Shown here one piece after another: positions 49,249-57,617 of a DNA stretch of 64,000 bases (positions are counted from its first letter, which is position 1; the number at the start of each line of letters is the position of its first letter). A program made the translations under genes and the position numbers. The notes below the pieces were generated by a model, which made no database searches, had not been told where the DNA came from, and saw only the letters and a list, made by a program, of their open reading frames with translations. The stretch is from positions 62,001 to 126,000 of the forward strand of contig JAEKDP010000005.1 of the NCBI GenBank assembly GCA_016521575.1, given 5' to 3'. This stretch comes from Rhodobacteraceae bacterium F11138 (GTDB taxonomy: Bacteria > Pseudomonadota > Alphaproteobacteria > Rhodobacterales > Rhodobacteraceae).

Positions 49249-50196
49249 TCAGCGGCGCGTGTCGGCCATCAGCGCCAGCAGCTCGGCCATGACCGTGGCG
49301 GCCAACAGCGAGGTGATCTTGCCCGGCCCGTCATATAGCGGGTTGGTTTCGACGACGTCACAGGCCACCAGGTTCAGACCCTGCAGCTGGCGCAGCAGAT
49401 TCAGCATCTCAAAGCCCGAAGGCCCTCCGGCCTCGGGTGTTTGCACGCCTGGTGCAAAGGCGGGATCCACCACATCCATGTCAAAAGACAGAAAAACCGG
49501 TGCCCCGCCGACCCGTGCCACGATCCGGTCCGCCAACACCGACGCGGAACTGGCCATCATATCGTCCGTGGTGACCACGTCGAACCCCAGGTCGAGCGAC
49601 TGGCTAAGGTCCGTTGGCGAAAACAGGGACCCCCGCATGCCAAGCTGGATCGAGCGCGCCGGGTCGACCAGATTTTCTTCGGCCGCGCGGCGGAATGGCG
49701 TTCCCGCACTGTCGCGTTTCTGTCCGAAATAGGTGTCCCAAGTGTCCGTATGGGCGTCAAAATGCACCAACGCCAGCGGGCCTCTTTGCGCCGCGACTGC
49801 GCGCAGATGCGGCAGGCTGACCGAATGGTCGCCGCCAAACGCGCAAGAGATCACACCCGCCCGTGCCAGCGGCGCTACAAAGGCTTCGATTGCCGCAAAG
49901 GTATCCGGCACATACCCGGGCACCACCGGCGTATCCCCCAGATCGGCCACCTTCAGATGGTCGAAAACATGCAGCAGGTCGCGGTATGGGTTGATCGGTC
50001 TCAACATGACCGACATGTCACGAATAGCGTTCGGCCCGAACCGGGCGCCGGTGCGATAGGGTGCACCGGAATCGGACGGAATTCCAAACACCGCGGCATC
50101 CAGCCCCTCGGGGTCTTCGGCCTGCGGCAGGCGCATGAACGTGGGCACGCCACAGAACCGCGGCAGTTCCATGGAGTCGGTCGGAGTCTGTGTCAT
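49249..50196 (-). CDS. Agmatinase/guanidinobutyrase-family ureohydrolase
   Basis: A 315-residue arginase-superfamily enzyme with all manganese ligands: FGGDHS, HFDAHTDTWD and FLSFDMDVVDPAFAPG. The N-terminal DAAVFGIPSDSGAPYRTGARFGPNAIRD is typical of agmatinase-type proteins. It should release urea from a guanidino compound such as agmatine, 4-guanidinobutyrate or 3-guanidinopropionate. It follows the DUF1989 gene with a 4-bp overlap, so both come from one transcript. Together with the TPP decarboxylase this suggests a 4-guanidinobutyrate-type intermediate, although no aldehyde dehydrogenase is seen in the window. Confidence 0.88.
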   Translation of the reverse strand: MTQTPTDSMELPRFCGVPTFMRLPQAEDPEGLDAAVFGIPSDSGAPYRTGARFGPNAIRDMSVMLRPINPYRDLLHVFDHLKVADLGDTPVVPGYVPDTFAAIEAFVAPLARAGVISCAFGGDHSVSLPHLRAVAAQRGPLALVHFDAHTDTWDTYFGQKRDSAGTPFRRAAEENLVDPARSIQLGMRGSLFSPTDLSQSLDLGFDVVTTDDMMASSASVLADRIVARVGGAPVFLSFDMDVVDPAFAPGVQTPEAGGPSGFEMLNLLRQLQGLNLVACDVVETNPLYDGPGKITSLLAATVMAELLALMADTRR

Positions 50197-50807
50197 TGTG
50201 AAATCGCTTTGCTGTCGGAAGGGTCGAGAATTTCAACCAGAAGGTCGGTCGGAGTGCGCGCGTCGCCGTTGATTGGGGTGATATCCTGAGGGCAGGCGGA
50301 CAGGACGACCACCACGTCCATCTCGGCGGTAAAACAGACATGATCACCGGGCTGGCAGGGCGGCGGCAACCGCGTCACACTGCCGTCACCGGCGACCGGC
50401 ACATTCATGAACACGTTGAGCGAGGCCGGGGTGAACGGGCAGGACAGCCCGTGCCGCTCCAGTGCTTCATGCAGGTTGGCGGTACAGCTGCGATGACCGG
50501 GCGCTCCCAGCTCTTCGTACAGTTCGGACGTGCACGGACACAGCAGCGTGTCGTGCCGCATTTCCGCGCTGTCATGCGTGACCCGCAGCATGGTCCGACG
50601 ACGGTTGGACACCAGACTGCATCCTGCCGTGACGTGGATCAGGCTGTTGATTGACCGACAGTGCTCCATCGACATGTATTCGGTCATGTCATTCAGGCTG
50701 AACGCCCACATGTCGGCAACCTGATTTCCGGTTTCGGTGGTCACTTTCAAGTCCTGACCCCGGCGCAGCGTTACGGCATCACTGTAACGACCCTTGATAC
50801 GTTTCAT
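50193..50807 (-). CDS. DUF1989 (urea carboxylase-associated family) protein
   Basis: A 204-residue cytoplasmic protein of the DUF1989 family. It includes LKVTTETGNQVADMWAFSLND, a HCRSIN segment, several conserved cysteines (LLCPCTSELYEELG and GHRSCTANLHEAL) and NVFMNVP. Members occur next to urea carboxylase genes and in guanidine or ureide metabolism, and some bind metal; the reaction is not established here. AGAAGGAG precedes ATG 50807. It overlaps and precedes the ureohydrolase and diverges from an amino-acid ABC operon. The promoter region carries the fourth GGTATACC copy. Confidence 0.83.
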   Translation of the reverse strand: MKRIKGRYSDAVTLRRGQDLKVTTETGNQVADMWAFSLNDMTEYMSMEHCRSINSLIHVTAGCSLVSNRRRTMLRVTHDSAEMRHDTLLCPCTSELYEELGAPGHRSCTANLHEALERHGLSCPFTPASLNVFMNVPVAGDGSVTRLPPPCQPGDHVCFTAEMDVVVVLSACPQDITPINGDARTPTDLLVEILDPSDSKAISQ

Positions 50808-50867
50808 CGAAACTCCTTCTTGTCCCGCCCCGCCTGGCCCCGCCTCGCCACGTCTGCGCATCAGCTG

Positions 50868-50896
50868 TTGACAGGTAAAAAATCGGTGTTTAGCGT
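50868..50896 (+). promoter_or_regulatory. Promoter of the amino-acid ABC operon
   Basis: Consensus TTGACA (50868-50873), a 17-bp spacer and TAGCGT (50891-50896). The GGTATACC operator sits about 12 bp beyond the -10 box, close to the expected transcription start, as for a repressor roadblock. The -10 match is weak. Confidence 0.5.
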
Positions 50897-50908
50897 GTGG
50901 TGGACATA

Positions 50909-50918
50909 CGGTATACCG
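50909..50918. promoter_or_regulatory. GntR-type operator CGGTATACCG between DUF1989 and ABC genes
   Basis: A perfect 10-bp palindrome, the fourth GGTATACC copy, in the divergent region between the DUF1989-ureohydrolase unit and the amino-acid importer. It lies just downstream of the predicted plus-strand promoter and could control both directions. Confidence 0.65.
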
Positions 50919-50963
50919 CGAGTATCCCTATAGCAAACAAAACTTAGTCAAAGGCTGTCGCAT

Positions 50964-51797
50964 ATGCCACTGGACCCAAGCCCGCAGGGGGGCTCATCAA
51001 CCGCAGGGCCGATTCTGGAACTATCTGATATCCGCAAGAAATTTGGCGCTCTGGAGGTTCTGAAAGGCGTGTCGCTTGCGGTTTCACCGGGTGAATCCCT
51101 GGCCATTATCGGGGCCAGCGGTTCCGGCAAAAGCACGCTGCTGCGCTGTGTGAACCTGTTTGAGCAACCCACATCGGGGCAGATCCGGTTCGATGGGCGC
51201 GACATCGAATATGGTGACGATCTGTGGTTCTGGAAACGTGAACGGATCCTGCGTGATCTGCGGCGCGAGGTCGGCATGGTGTTCCAGAGCTACAACCTGT
51301 GGCCGCATATGACGGTGCTGGAAAACATCATCGAAGCCCCGTTGCAGGCCGGGCTGGGGCGCCGGGCTGAAATCGTCGGTAAAGCCGAAGAACTGCTTCA
51401 GAAAATCGGCATGTATGAAAAGCGCAATGAATATCCCAGCCGCCTGTCGGGCGGCCAGCAGCAGCGGGTCGCCATTATTCGTGCCCTGGCGATGGAGCCC
51501 AAGATTCTTCTGCTTGACGAAGTGACGTCGGCACTGGACCCGGAACTGGTGGGCGAGGTGCTGGAACTGATCGCACAGCTGGCCGCAGAAGGTGTGACCA
51601 TGCTGGTGGTGACGCATGAAATCGCATTTGCCCGCGATGTCAGCGACCGGACCATATTCGTTCACAAGGGCGTAATCGAAGAAGAAGGCCCATCGGCCGA
51701 AGTGCTGGGCAATCCCGGCAGCGAACACGCACAACGCTTTTTGCGGCGCGTGCTGCATCCGAATTTGAAGAAAGCCGCAGGGGTCAGCGATGTTTGA
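50964..51797 (+). CDS. Polar amino-acid ABC importer ATPase (GlnQ/HisP/ArtP-like)
   Basis: A 277-residue ATPase with Walker A GASGSGKSTLL, signature LSGGQQQRVAII, Walker B ILLLDEVTSALDPELVGE and the VVTHE switch typical of polar amino-acid importers. A FWKRERILRDLRREVGMVFQSYNLW insert region precedes the Q-loop. It overlaps the permease start by 8 bp. With arginine-type catabolic genes around it, a basic or guanidino amino acid is a reasonable substrate guess. Confidence 0.9.
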   Translation: MPLDPSPQGGSSTAGPILELSDIRKKFGALEVLKGVSLAVSPGESLAIIGASGSGKSTLLRCVNLFEQPTSGQIRFDGRDIEYGDDLWFWKRERILRDLRREVGMVFQSYNLWPHMTVLENIIEAPLQAGLGRRAEIVGKAEELLQKIGMYEKRNEYPSRLSGGQQQRVAIIRALAMEPKILLLDEVTSALDPELVGEVLELIAQLAAEGVTMLVVTHEIAFARDVSDRTIFVHKGVIEEEGPSAEVLGNPGSEHAQRFLRRVLHPNLKKAAGVSDV

Positions 51798-52458
51798 TGT
51801 CATTCAAGACTGGTGGGTGGTGGTCCTGCCCTATGTGCCGCTTCTGCTTGAGGCCGCGCTGTTCGTCTTGCAGATCACCGTTTGTGTCGTCCTGCTGTCC
51901 TGGGTGGTCGGACTGGTCGTGGCGCTTTGCCGAGCGTCTGGCGTGAAGCTGCTGGAATGGCCCGCGCGTTTCTTCATCTGGTTCATCCGCGGCACGCCCG
52001 CGTTGGTTCAGATCTTCATCATCTATTTCGGTCTGCCCCAGTTCGGCATCAAGATGTCACCTTTTGTGGCGGGCACCCTGGCGTTGGCGTTGAATGGCGG
52101 CTCGTATGTGGCCGAGATCATTCGCGGCGGGCTGATCGGGATTCCCAACGGGCAACGCGAATCTGCTCTTGCGTTGGGTCTGAGCCGGGCGACTGCGATG
52201 CGCCGGGTGATCCTGCCGCAGGTGGTGCGGGTGATCATCCCGCCGATTTCCAACGAAATCGCCTCGTCGCTGAAAAACACTTCTCTGCTTTCGACCATCA
52301 CGCTGATGGAACTTACCCTTCAGACAGAGGTGATCGTGGCGTCCACGTTCCGCCCCTTTGAATTCTACATCTTCACGGCACTTATCTACCTGTTGATGAC
52401 AACCACCTGCATCTACGGGCTACAAATCATGGAGCGGCGATTTGCCGTGAGATACTGA
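51790..52458 (+). CDS. Polar amino-acid ABC permease
   Basis: A 222-residue permease of the His/Glu/Gln/Arg family with about five helices and the loop ESALALGLSRATAMRRVILPQVVRVIIPPISNE. Only one permease is encoded, so it would have to form a homodimer, as in some amino-acid importers. It overlaps the ATPase gene by 8 bp. Confidence 0.88.
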   Translation: MFDVIQDWWVVVLPYVPLLLEAALFVLQITVCVVLLSWVVGLVVALCRASGVKLLEWPARFFIWFIRGTPALVQIFIIYFGLPQFGIKMSPFVAGTLALALNGGSYVAEIIRGGLIGIPNGQRESALALGLSRATAMRRVILPQVVRVIIPPISNEIASSLKNTSLLSTITLMELTLQTEVIVASTFRPFEFYIFTALIYLLMTTTCIYGLQIMERRFAVRY

Positions 52459-52512
52459 GGGCGACCGCCCTTCGCAATCGAACCGCGCCAATCCTCAACC
52501 AGGGAGACTACC

Positions 52513-53304
52513 TTGAAAGGCTTGAACAAAATCAAAATCGTAGCGGGGTTCGTCGCGCTGTTCGCCGCAGCACCGGCCTTGGCCGCCGACGATCTGGAAT
52601 TGGCTGAACCCGGTGTCCTGACATGTGGTGCGGATGGGGGCTATCCTCCGTTTTCGCTGACCAATACGAAAGGTGAATTTGACGGCCTCGCCGTGCGCGT
52701 CATGAAGGAAATGGCGAACCGCGCGGGGCTGGAATACAACCCGGTCATCGTGAAGTGGGACGCCGCGCTGGTCGGTGTGCTCAGCGGCAAGTTCGACATG
52801 CTGTGCAACGCGATGGACATCACCCCCGCGCGCCAGGAGCAGGTCCGTTTCATTGACGCCTGGCTGGAATCCGGCGGCCGGCTGCTTGTGCACGAAGATT
52901 CGGATGTCACCTCGGCCGAGGAATTCGACGGTGTGATCGGTGTTCTGGCCAGTTCCACATGGTCGAAACTGGCGGAAGAGCTGAATGCGTCGGATACCAA
53001 GTATTATAAGGTCGAAGTGGATGCGATGCGCGATCTGGCCAATGGCAATATCGACGCCATGATCACGGACGCCATTGCGGCGGCCTGGGCGATTGAGCAG
53101 TCGAACCTGCCGATCCGCATGACGGACGGCTACCTGAGTTCGGTCCAAAAAGGGTTCGCCATTCACAAGGACAAGGTGAACCTGGCCAAGGCGTTGAACG
53201 AGGCGCTGGCCAGCATGGTCGAGGACGGAACCTATGAAGAGCTGACCAGCGATCTGATCGGCATCAGCCCCTATCCCGAAGATCCGATCCGCAGCCAGTT
53301 CTGA
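52513..53304 (+). CDS. Polar amino-acid ABC solute-binding protein
   Basis: A 263-residue family-3 binding protein with a Sec signal peptide (LKGLNKIKIVAGFVALFAA, cleavage after ALA). The mature part contains VLTCGADGGYPPFSLTNTKGEFDGLAVRVMKEM, typical of the group. The start codon is TTG, preceded by AGGGAGA, with no in-frame ATG nearby. It feeds the preceding ATPase and permease. A GC hairpin follows its stop. Confidence 0.87.
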   Translation: MKGLNKIKIVAGFVALFAAAPALAADDLELAEPGVLTCGADGGYPPFSLTNTKGEFDGLAVRVMKEMANRAGLEYNPVIVKWDAALVGVLSGKFDMLCNAMDITPARQEQVRFIDAWLESGGRLLVHEDSDVTSAEEFDGVIGVLASSTWSKLAEELNASDTKYYKVEVDAMRDLANGNIDAMITDAIAAAWAIEQSNLPIRMTDGYLSSVQKGFAIHKDKVNLAKALNEALASMVEDGTYEELTSDLIGISPYPEDPIRSQF

Positions 53305-53314
53305 TCTGCAATCC

Positions 53315-53344
53315 GGCATGGTGCGCCGCTGCGCGCGCCATGCC
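53315..53344. terminator. Hairpin after the amino-acid binding-protein gene
   Basis: The arms GGCATGGTGCGC and GCGCGCGCCATGCC pair over at least 11 bp, with one mismatch or bulge. It lies 10 bp after the stop, has no clear T tract, and matches the other post-binding-protein hairpins in this window. Confidence 0.6.
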
Positions 53345-53429
53345 TTTCCCGGTACTGCCTGTCTTTCGCCCATCCGGTGCGGAACAGTGGGCAGCGCCGT
53401 TAGCAACACATTCGCCGAGCGAAAGAAAC

Positions 53430-54671
53430 ATGACCGAACAGACCCTTCTGAAACGGATCGACGAAGATCGCGACACGCTTGTCGCGCTGCTTCAGACGCT
53501 GATCCGTGCGCCCAGCCCGAACCCTCCCGGTGATACGCGCCAGGCCGCGCAGGTGCTTCTGGACTATCTTGAATCCCGCGGCCTGTCTGCCGATGTGATC
53601 GAACCGCAACCCAACGCGCCGAATCTACTGGCGTCTTTTGCGGGCAAGACGGACGGGCCACATCTGGTGTTGAACGGTCATCTGGATACCTATCCCTGTG
53701 ACGATGCCGACCGCTGGACCCATGATCCGTTTGGCGGGGACCTGGCCGATGGTGCGGTATATGGACGAGGTGCCAGTGATATGAAGGCCGGCACGGTCGC
53801 GATCGCCGCGGTCTTTGCCTATCTGCATGAGCAACGCGATGAATTGGGCGGCCGGGTGACCTTTGCGGCGGTTTCGGACGAGGAAACCGGCGGCACATGG
53901 GGCGCGCAGTACCTGCTTGAGCATCACGACGTGCGGGGCGACTGCCTGCTCAACAGCGAACCGGGCGGGCCCACCACGGTGCGCTTTGGCGAAAAGGGCT
54001 CGCTGAAACTGCGCTTCAAGGTGCGCACCATGGGCTGTCATGGCGCGTACACGCACAAAAGCAAAAGCGCCAACAAGATCGCCGCGTCGGTGGTTCGCGC
54101 CTTGCCGGCCATTGCAGAGCTGCCGGTGAAAACCGGCGACAATCTTGGCCCGATGCTGGCTGGGTCGGAAACCGAATTCGACCGGCTGCACGCTGCGGGC
54201 GCGTCCGAAGTGCTGCGCCAATACACCGTCAATGTGGGGCTGGTGCGGGGCGGGGTAAAGATGAACATGCTGCCCGCAAGCTGCGATTGCGACGTGGATA
54301 TCCGTATCCCCATCGGCGGCAGCGTCGATGCGGCGCTCAAAGCGGCGGAAGAGATCGCGGCACAGCATGAAGAGGTCTCGGTCGAGGTCCTGTCGCGTGA
54401 CGACCCCACCTGGACGGACCCCGGACACCGGATGGTCGCCGCAGTTCAGGACGCCGCGGCCAAGGTGCTGGGTCAGCCCATCCATGCGGTGACCAGCCTG
54501 GGGGCGACCGATGCACGGTTCTGGCGCGCAGCCGGCGTACCCGCCGTCACCTATGGCACCACGGCCACCAATGTGGCCATGGCCGACGAACACACCGACA
54601 TAGACGAATGGATCGGCACGATCAAAGTCCACGCCCTTGCCGCCTACAACTATCTGAGGACGACGTCATGA
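53430..54671 (+). CDS. M20 peptidase/deacylase (ArgE/DapE/CPG2-like), first of tandem pair
   Basis: A 413-residue M20A-type zinc hydrolase. Motifs: LNGHLDTYP (His, Asp), YGRGASDMKAG, SDEETGGTWG (Glu-Glu), NSEPGGPT, and a late ATNVAMADEHTDIDEW histidine. The MGCHGAYTHKSKSANKI segment is the dimerisation lid. ATG 53430 matches the N-terminus of the neighbouring paralogue; an in-frame ATG at 53340 lies too close to the hairpin. It probably removes an N-acyl group from an imported amino-acid derivative. It overlaps the paralogue by 4 bp. Confidence 0.87.
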   Translation: MTEQTLLKRIDEDRDTLVALLQTLIRAPSPNPPGDTRQAAQVLLDYLESRGLSADVIEPQPNAPNLLASFAGKTDGPHLVLNGHLDTYPCDDADRWTHDPFGGDLADGAVYGRGASDMKAGTVAIAAVFAYLHEQRDELGGRVTFAAVSDEETGGTWGAQYLLEHHDVRGDCLLNSEPGGPTTVRFGEKGSLKLRFKVRTMGCHGAYTHKSKSANKIAASVVRALPAIAELPVKTGDNLGPMLAGSETEFDRLHAAGASEVLRQYTVNVGLVRGGVKMNMLPASCDCDVDIRIPIGGSVDAALKAAEEIAAQHEEVSVEVLSRDDPTWTDPGHRMVAAVQDAAAKVLGQPIHAVTSLGATDARFWRAAGVPAVTYGTTATNVAMADEHTDIDEWIGTIKVHALAAYNYLRTTS

Positions 54672-55933
54672 GCAGCCTGTCCGCCCTGAAACAAGAGCTT
54701 GTCGACCGGGTCGACCGCGACCGGGATCTGCTGGTGGCTTTTCTCAGCGATTTCGTGCGCGCCAAGAGCCCGAATCCGCCCGGCGATACCCGCGATGCGG
54801 CGCGCTGCGTCACCGATTTCCTGTCCGCGCGCGGTCTGGACCATCGCATCGTGTCCCCGCACGAGGAAATGCCCAATGTCATTGCGTCGTTCGACTGCGG
54901 CCAACCCGGCCGGCATCTGGTGCTGAACGGACATATCGATGTCTTCCCTCTGCCGACTTCAGTGGGCTGGACCCGTGACCCCTGGGGCGGCGAAGTGTCA
55001 GAGGGCAAGGTCTGGGGCGTCGGGTCCTGCGACATGAAGCAGGGCACCACCTCGATCCTGTTCGCCTATGCCTATCTGCATGAAATCCGCGATCGGCTGA
55101 AAGGCAAGCTGACGCTCACCGCCGTATCGGACGAAGAGACCTTTGGCCCCTGGGGCGCGGTCTATCTGATGGATCACTGCCCGGAAATTCACGGCGATTG
55201 TTGCTTCAATGCCGAACCGGGCGCGCCTACAACCGTTCGGATCGGGGAAAAGGCGCCGCTCTGGATGACCTGTACGGTGGAATCCCCCGGTGCGCACGCC
55301 GCCTATACCCACAAGGCCCGCAACCCGGTCGAAATCGCCTCGGCGTTTATCGCAGAGCTGGAAGCGGTGCAGGACCTGGAGGTCAATCTGCCCGGCCCCG
55401 TGGCCCAGGCCCTCTCCGTCGCCCGCGACGAGATCGACCGCGTCCACCTGCCCGGGGCGGCCGATGTGATGCAAAGCTTCACCCTGAACATCGGCCAGTT
55501 CAACGCCGGCAGCATCGTCAACACCATCCCCACGAAATGCACCTTCGATGTCGATATCCGGCTGCCGTTTGGCATGACCAAGCAGCCCGTCATGGATTTC
55601 ATGCAGAACCTGCTGGACAAGTATCCCGAAGTCTCGATGGAGGTGGTAATGGACACGGCGCGCCCTGAATGGTCCGATCCGGATCACGAACTGGTGCGCT
55701 ATGTCAGGCAGAACGGCAAGGCCGTGGCCGGGCTGGACATCCTGCCGATCACCAGCCTTGCGGGCACGGATGCGCGGCTGTGGCGCTACGCAGGCATTCC
55801 GGCCTTCAGCTATGGTGTCACGGCCACCAATGTGGCGATGCCGGATGAACATGTGGACATCGACGAATGGATCGCGGTGGTGAAAACCCACCTGTTGACC
55901 ATGTTCGATTATCTCACCGCCGACTCGGAATGA
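54668..55933 (+). CDS. M20 peptidase/deacylase, second of tandem pair
   Basis: A 421-residue paralogue of the preceding enzyme, with LNGHIDVFPLP, WGVGSCDMKQG, SDEETFGPWG, NAEPGAPT, SPGAHAAYTHKARNP and ATNVAMPDEHVDIDEW. Both share an unusual N-terminal RAxSPNPPGDTR segment, showing a recent duplication or a heteromeric pair. It starts on the stop of its neighbour (ATGA). Two tandem copies may form one heterodimeric hydrolase or cover different acyl groups. Confidence 0.87.
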   Translation: MSSLSALKQELVDRVDRDRDLLVAFLSDFVRAKSPNPPGDTRDAARCVTDFLSARGLDHRIVSPHEEMPNVIASFDCGQPGRHLVLNGHIDVFPLPTSVGWTRDPWGGEVSEGKVWGVGSCDMKQGTTSILFAYAYLHEIRDRLKGKLTLTAVSDEETFGPWGAVYLMDHCPEIHGDCCFNAEPGAPTTVRIGEKAPLWMTCTVESPGAHAAYTHKARNPVEIASAFIAELEAVQDLEVNLPGPVAQALSVARDEIDRVHLPGAADVMQSFTLNIGQFNAGSIVNTIPTKCTFDVDIRLPFGMTKQPVMDFMQNLLDKYPEVSMEVVMDTARPEWSDPDHELVRYVRQNGKAVAGLDILPITSLAGTDARLWRYAGIPAFSYGVTATNVAMPDEHVDIDEWIAVVKTHLLTMFDYLTADSE

Positions 55934-56017
55934 ACGATCTGACCCGGCTGCGCTGCGCGGAGCCGGGGTTTGGCAACTATGAAAGAAGGCTACCGCAACC
56001 GACAGGAGAGGAAGAAA

Positions 56018-57004
56018 ATGAAACAGGGACGTATCTTTGCAGCGGCGACCGCAATCGGCATCAGTCTGGGCGCCACCGTTGTGGCTGAAACCAATTGGGA
56101 CATGTCCATTGTCTGGCCCGACGGAAACTTCCACACCCAGAACGCTATGAAATTCGCGGATGCGGTACGCGAGGCCACCGATGGAGACGTCAATATCACC
56201 GTTCATTCCGGCGGGGCGCTTGGCATCAAGGGGCCCGAAGGCATGGCGGCCGTGCGGGATGGGCTGGTGCCGATTGCCGAAATCTTGCTCAATCAGCAGG
56301 TCGGCGAAGCGCCGGTGGTGGGTATTGAAACGCTGCCCTATATCGCGTCCACCACAGCTGATCTGGCTCTTTTGCACAAGTTCTTTCGCCCCAAGCTGGA
56401 CGAGGTCGCGGCCAGCATGAACCAGAAAGTGCTTTATATGGTACCGTGGCCCGGGCAGGCGGTCTATGCGCCGCATCCCATCAATACGCTGGACGATCTC
56501 AAAGCACTGAAGATCCGCGTTGTGGACGCCAACGGCACCCATTTCTTCGAGGCGCTCGGCGCGGCCCCTCTGCAAATGCCCTGGGGCGAAGTGGTACCGT
56601 CGCTGGCCGCCGGCACGATCGAGGGCGTCACCACGTCTTCTTCTTCCGGTGTCGATGGCGCGTTCTGGGAATTCACCGACTACATGAGCACTTTCAACTG
56701 GCAGGCCTCGTCCAACATCATGTCGGTGAACCTTGACGCATGGAACGCGCTGGAGCTTGAACACCGGACTGCGATCGAGGAGCTCTCCAAGAAGCTCGAA
56801 GGCGAATTCTGGCTCAACAGCGTTGCCGAAGACGCCAAGAAGATCGCCACGCTTGAGGAAAACGGCATGACGGTCAGCGCCCCGTCGCCTGAACTGCGCG
56901 CCGATCTGCTGGAAATGGCTTTGCCGCTATGGGATGCTTTCCGTGACCGTGTGCCCGAAGCCGCCCCGGTGATCGACGCCTATCTGAAGGCGCGCGGCGA
57001 CTGA
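56018..57004 (+). CDS. dctP: TRAP transporter substrate-binding protein (DctP family)
   Basis: A 328-residue periplasmic binding protein. A Sec signal peptide (MKQGRIFAAATAIGISLGATVVA) is followed by ETNWDMSIVWPDGNFHTQNAMKFADAV. The arginine/substrate strand LKALKIRVVDANGTHFFEALGAAPLQMPWGEV is the DctP signature. I chose ATG 56018 because AGGAGAGG precedes it; an upstream in-frame ATG lacks a site. It serves the DctQM membrane unit downstream. TRAP systems import organic acids and amino-acid-like compounds using ion gradients; the substrate is unknown. Confidence 0.88.
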   Translation: MKQGRIFAAATAIGISLGATVVAETNWDMSIVWPDGNFHTQNAMKFADAVREATDGDVNITVHSGGALGIKGPEGMAAVRDGLVPIAEILLNQQVGEAPVVGIETLPYIASTTADLALLHKFFRPKLDEVAASMNQKVLYMVPWPGQAVYAPHPINTLDDLKALKIRVVDANGTHFFEALGAAPLQMPWGEVVPSLAAGTIEGVTTSSSSGVDGAFWEFTDYMSTFNWQASSNIMSVNLDAWNALELEHRTAIEELSKKLEGEFWLNSVAEDAKKIATLEENGMTVSAPSPELRADLLEMALPLWDAFRDRVPEAAPVIDAYLKARGD

Positions 57005-57013
57005 GCGTTCATT

Positions 57014-57047
57014 GCGGGTCTGCACGCGCGACGCCGTGCGGACCCGC
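57014..57047. terminator. Hairpin after dctP
   Basis: A 13-bp stem GCGGGTCTGCACG/CGTGCGGACCCGC with one G-T wobble pair, 10 bp after the dctP stop and before dctQ. It has no T tract and is of the same type as the other four post-binding-protein hairpins. Confidence 0.7.
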
Positions 57048-57075
57048 GGTCGGTGCTGACCGAAGGAGTAGACCG

Positions 57076-57609
57076 ATGGCCCCTATCCCCGCGCAGCGAT
57101 TTGACAGGCTGCTCCGCGTGATCGACCGGTTGACCGAACTGGGCGGCGCGGTGGGGGCGTTGAGTTTGCTGGGTATCTTCGGTCTGATCGGTGCCGAAAT
57201 CCTGTCGCGCAACCTCTTGGCGCATTCATTGCACTTTTCCTGGGATCTGGCCGGATACCTGATGGGAAGCTGTTTTCTAATGACCGCTGCCGCCGCGCTG
57301 AGGTCCGGTAGCCATGTACGGGTGACTGCGTTGCTGGAAGCACTGCCCGACCGGACCGCGCGCATGCTTGAACGTCTGGCGTGCGGGACCGGTTTGATGA
57401 TCTGTGTCGCGTTCAGCTGGGCGCTGATCGAAATGGCCTGGCTGTCGGGCGTACGCGGCTCTACCTCCGCGACCGCATTTCGTGTGCCGCTTGTCTATCC
57501 GCAATCGGCGCTGGCGGCGGGCGCGACCCTGTTGACCCTGCAATGCGCAGCGCAGCTGCTGCGGCTCTGGCGCGGCGAAAGCCTGGCCACCGGGGACGGG
57601 CTGGAATAG
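57076..57609 (+). CDS. dctQ: TRAP transporter small permease (DctQ family)
   Basis: A 177-residue inner-membrane protein with four helices (first GGAVGALSLLGIFGLIGAEIL) and a typical DctQ middle loop (HFSWDLAGYLMGSCFLMTAAAALRSGSHVRV). An AAGGAG site lies before the ATG. It links DctP and the large subunit DctM. Confidence 0.86.
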   Translation: MAPIPAQRFDRLLRVIDRLTELGGAVGALSLLGIFGLIGAEILSRNLLAHSLHFSWDLAGYLMGSCFLMTAAAALRSGSHVRVTALLEALPDRTARMLERLACGTGLMICVAFSWALIEMAWLSGVRGSTSATAFRVPLVYPQSALAAGATLLTLQCAAQLLRLWRGESLATGDGLE

Positions 57610-57617
57610 GGCGCGGC

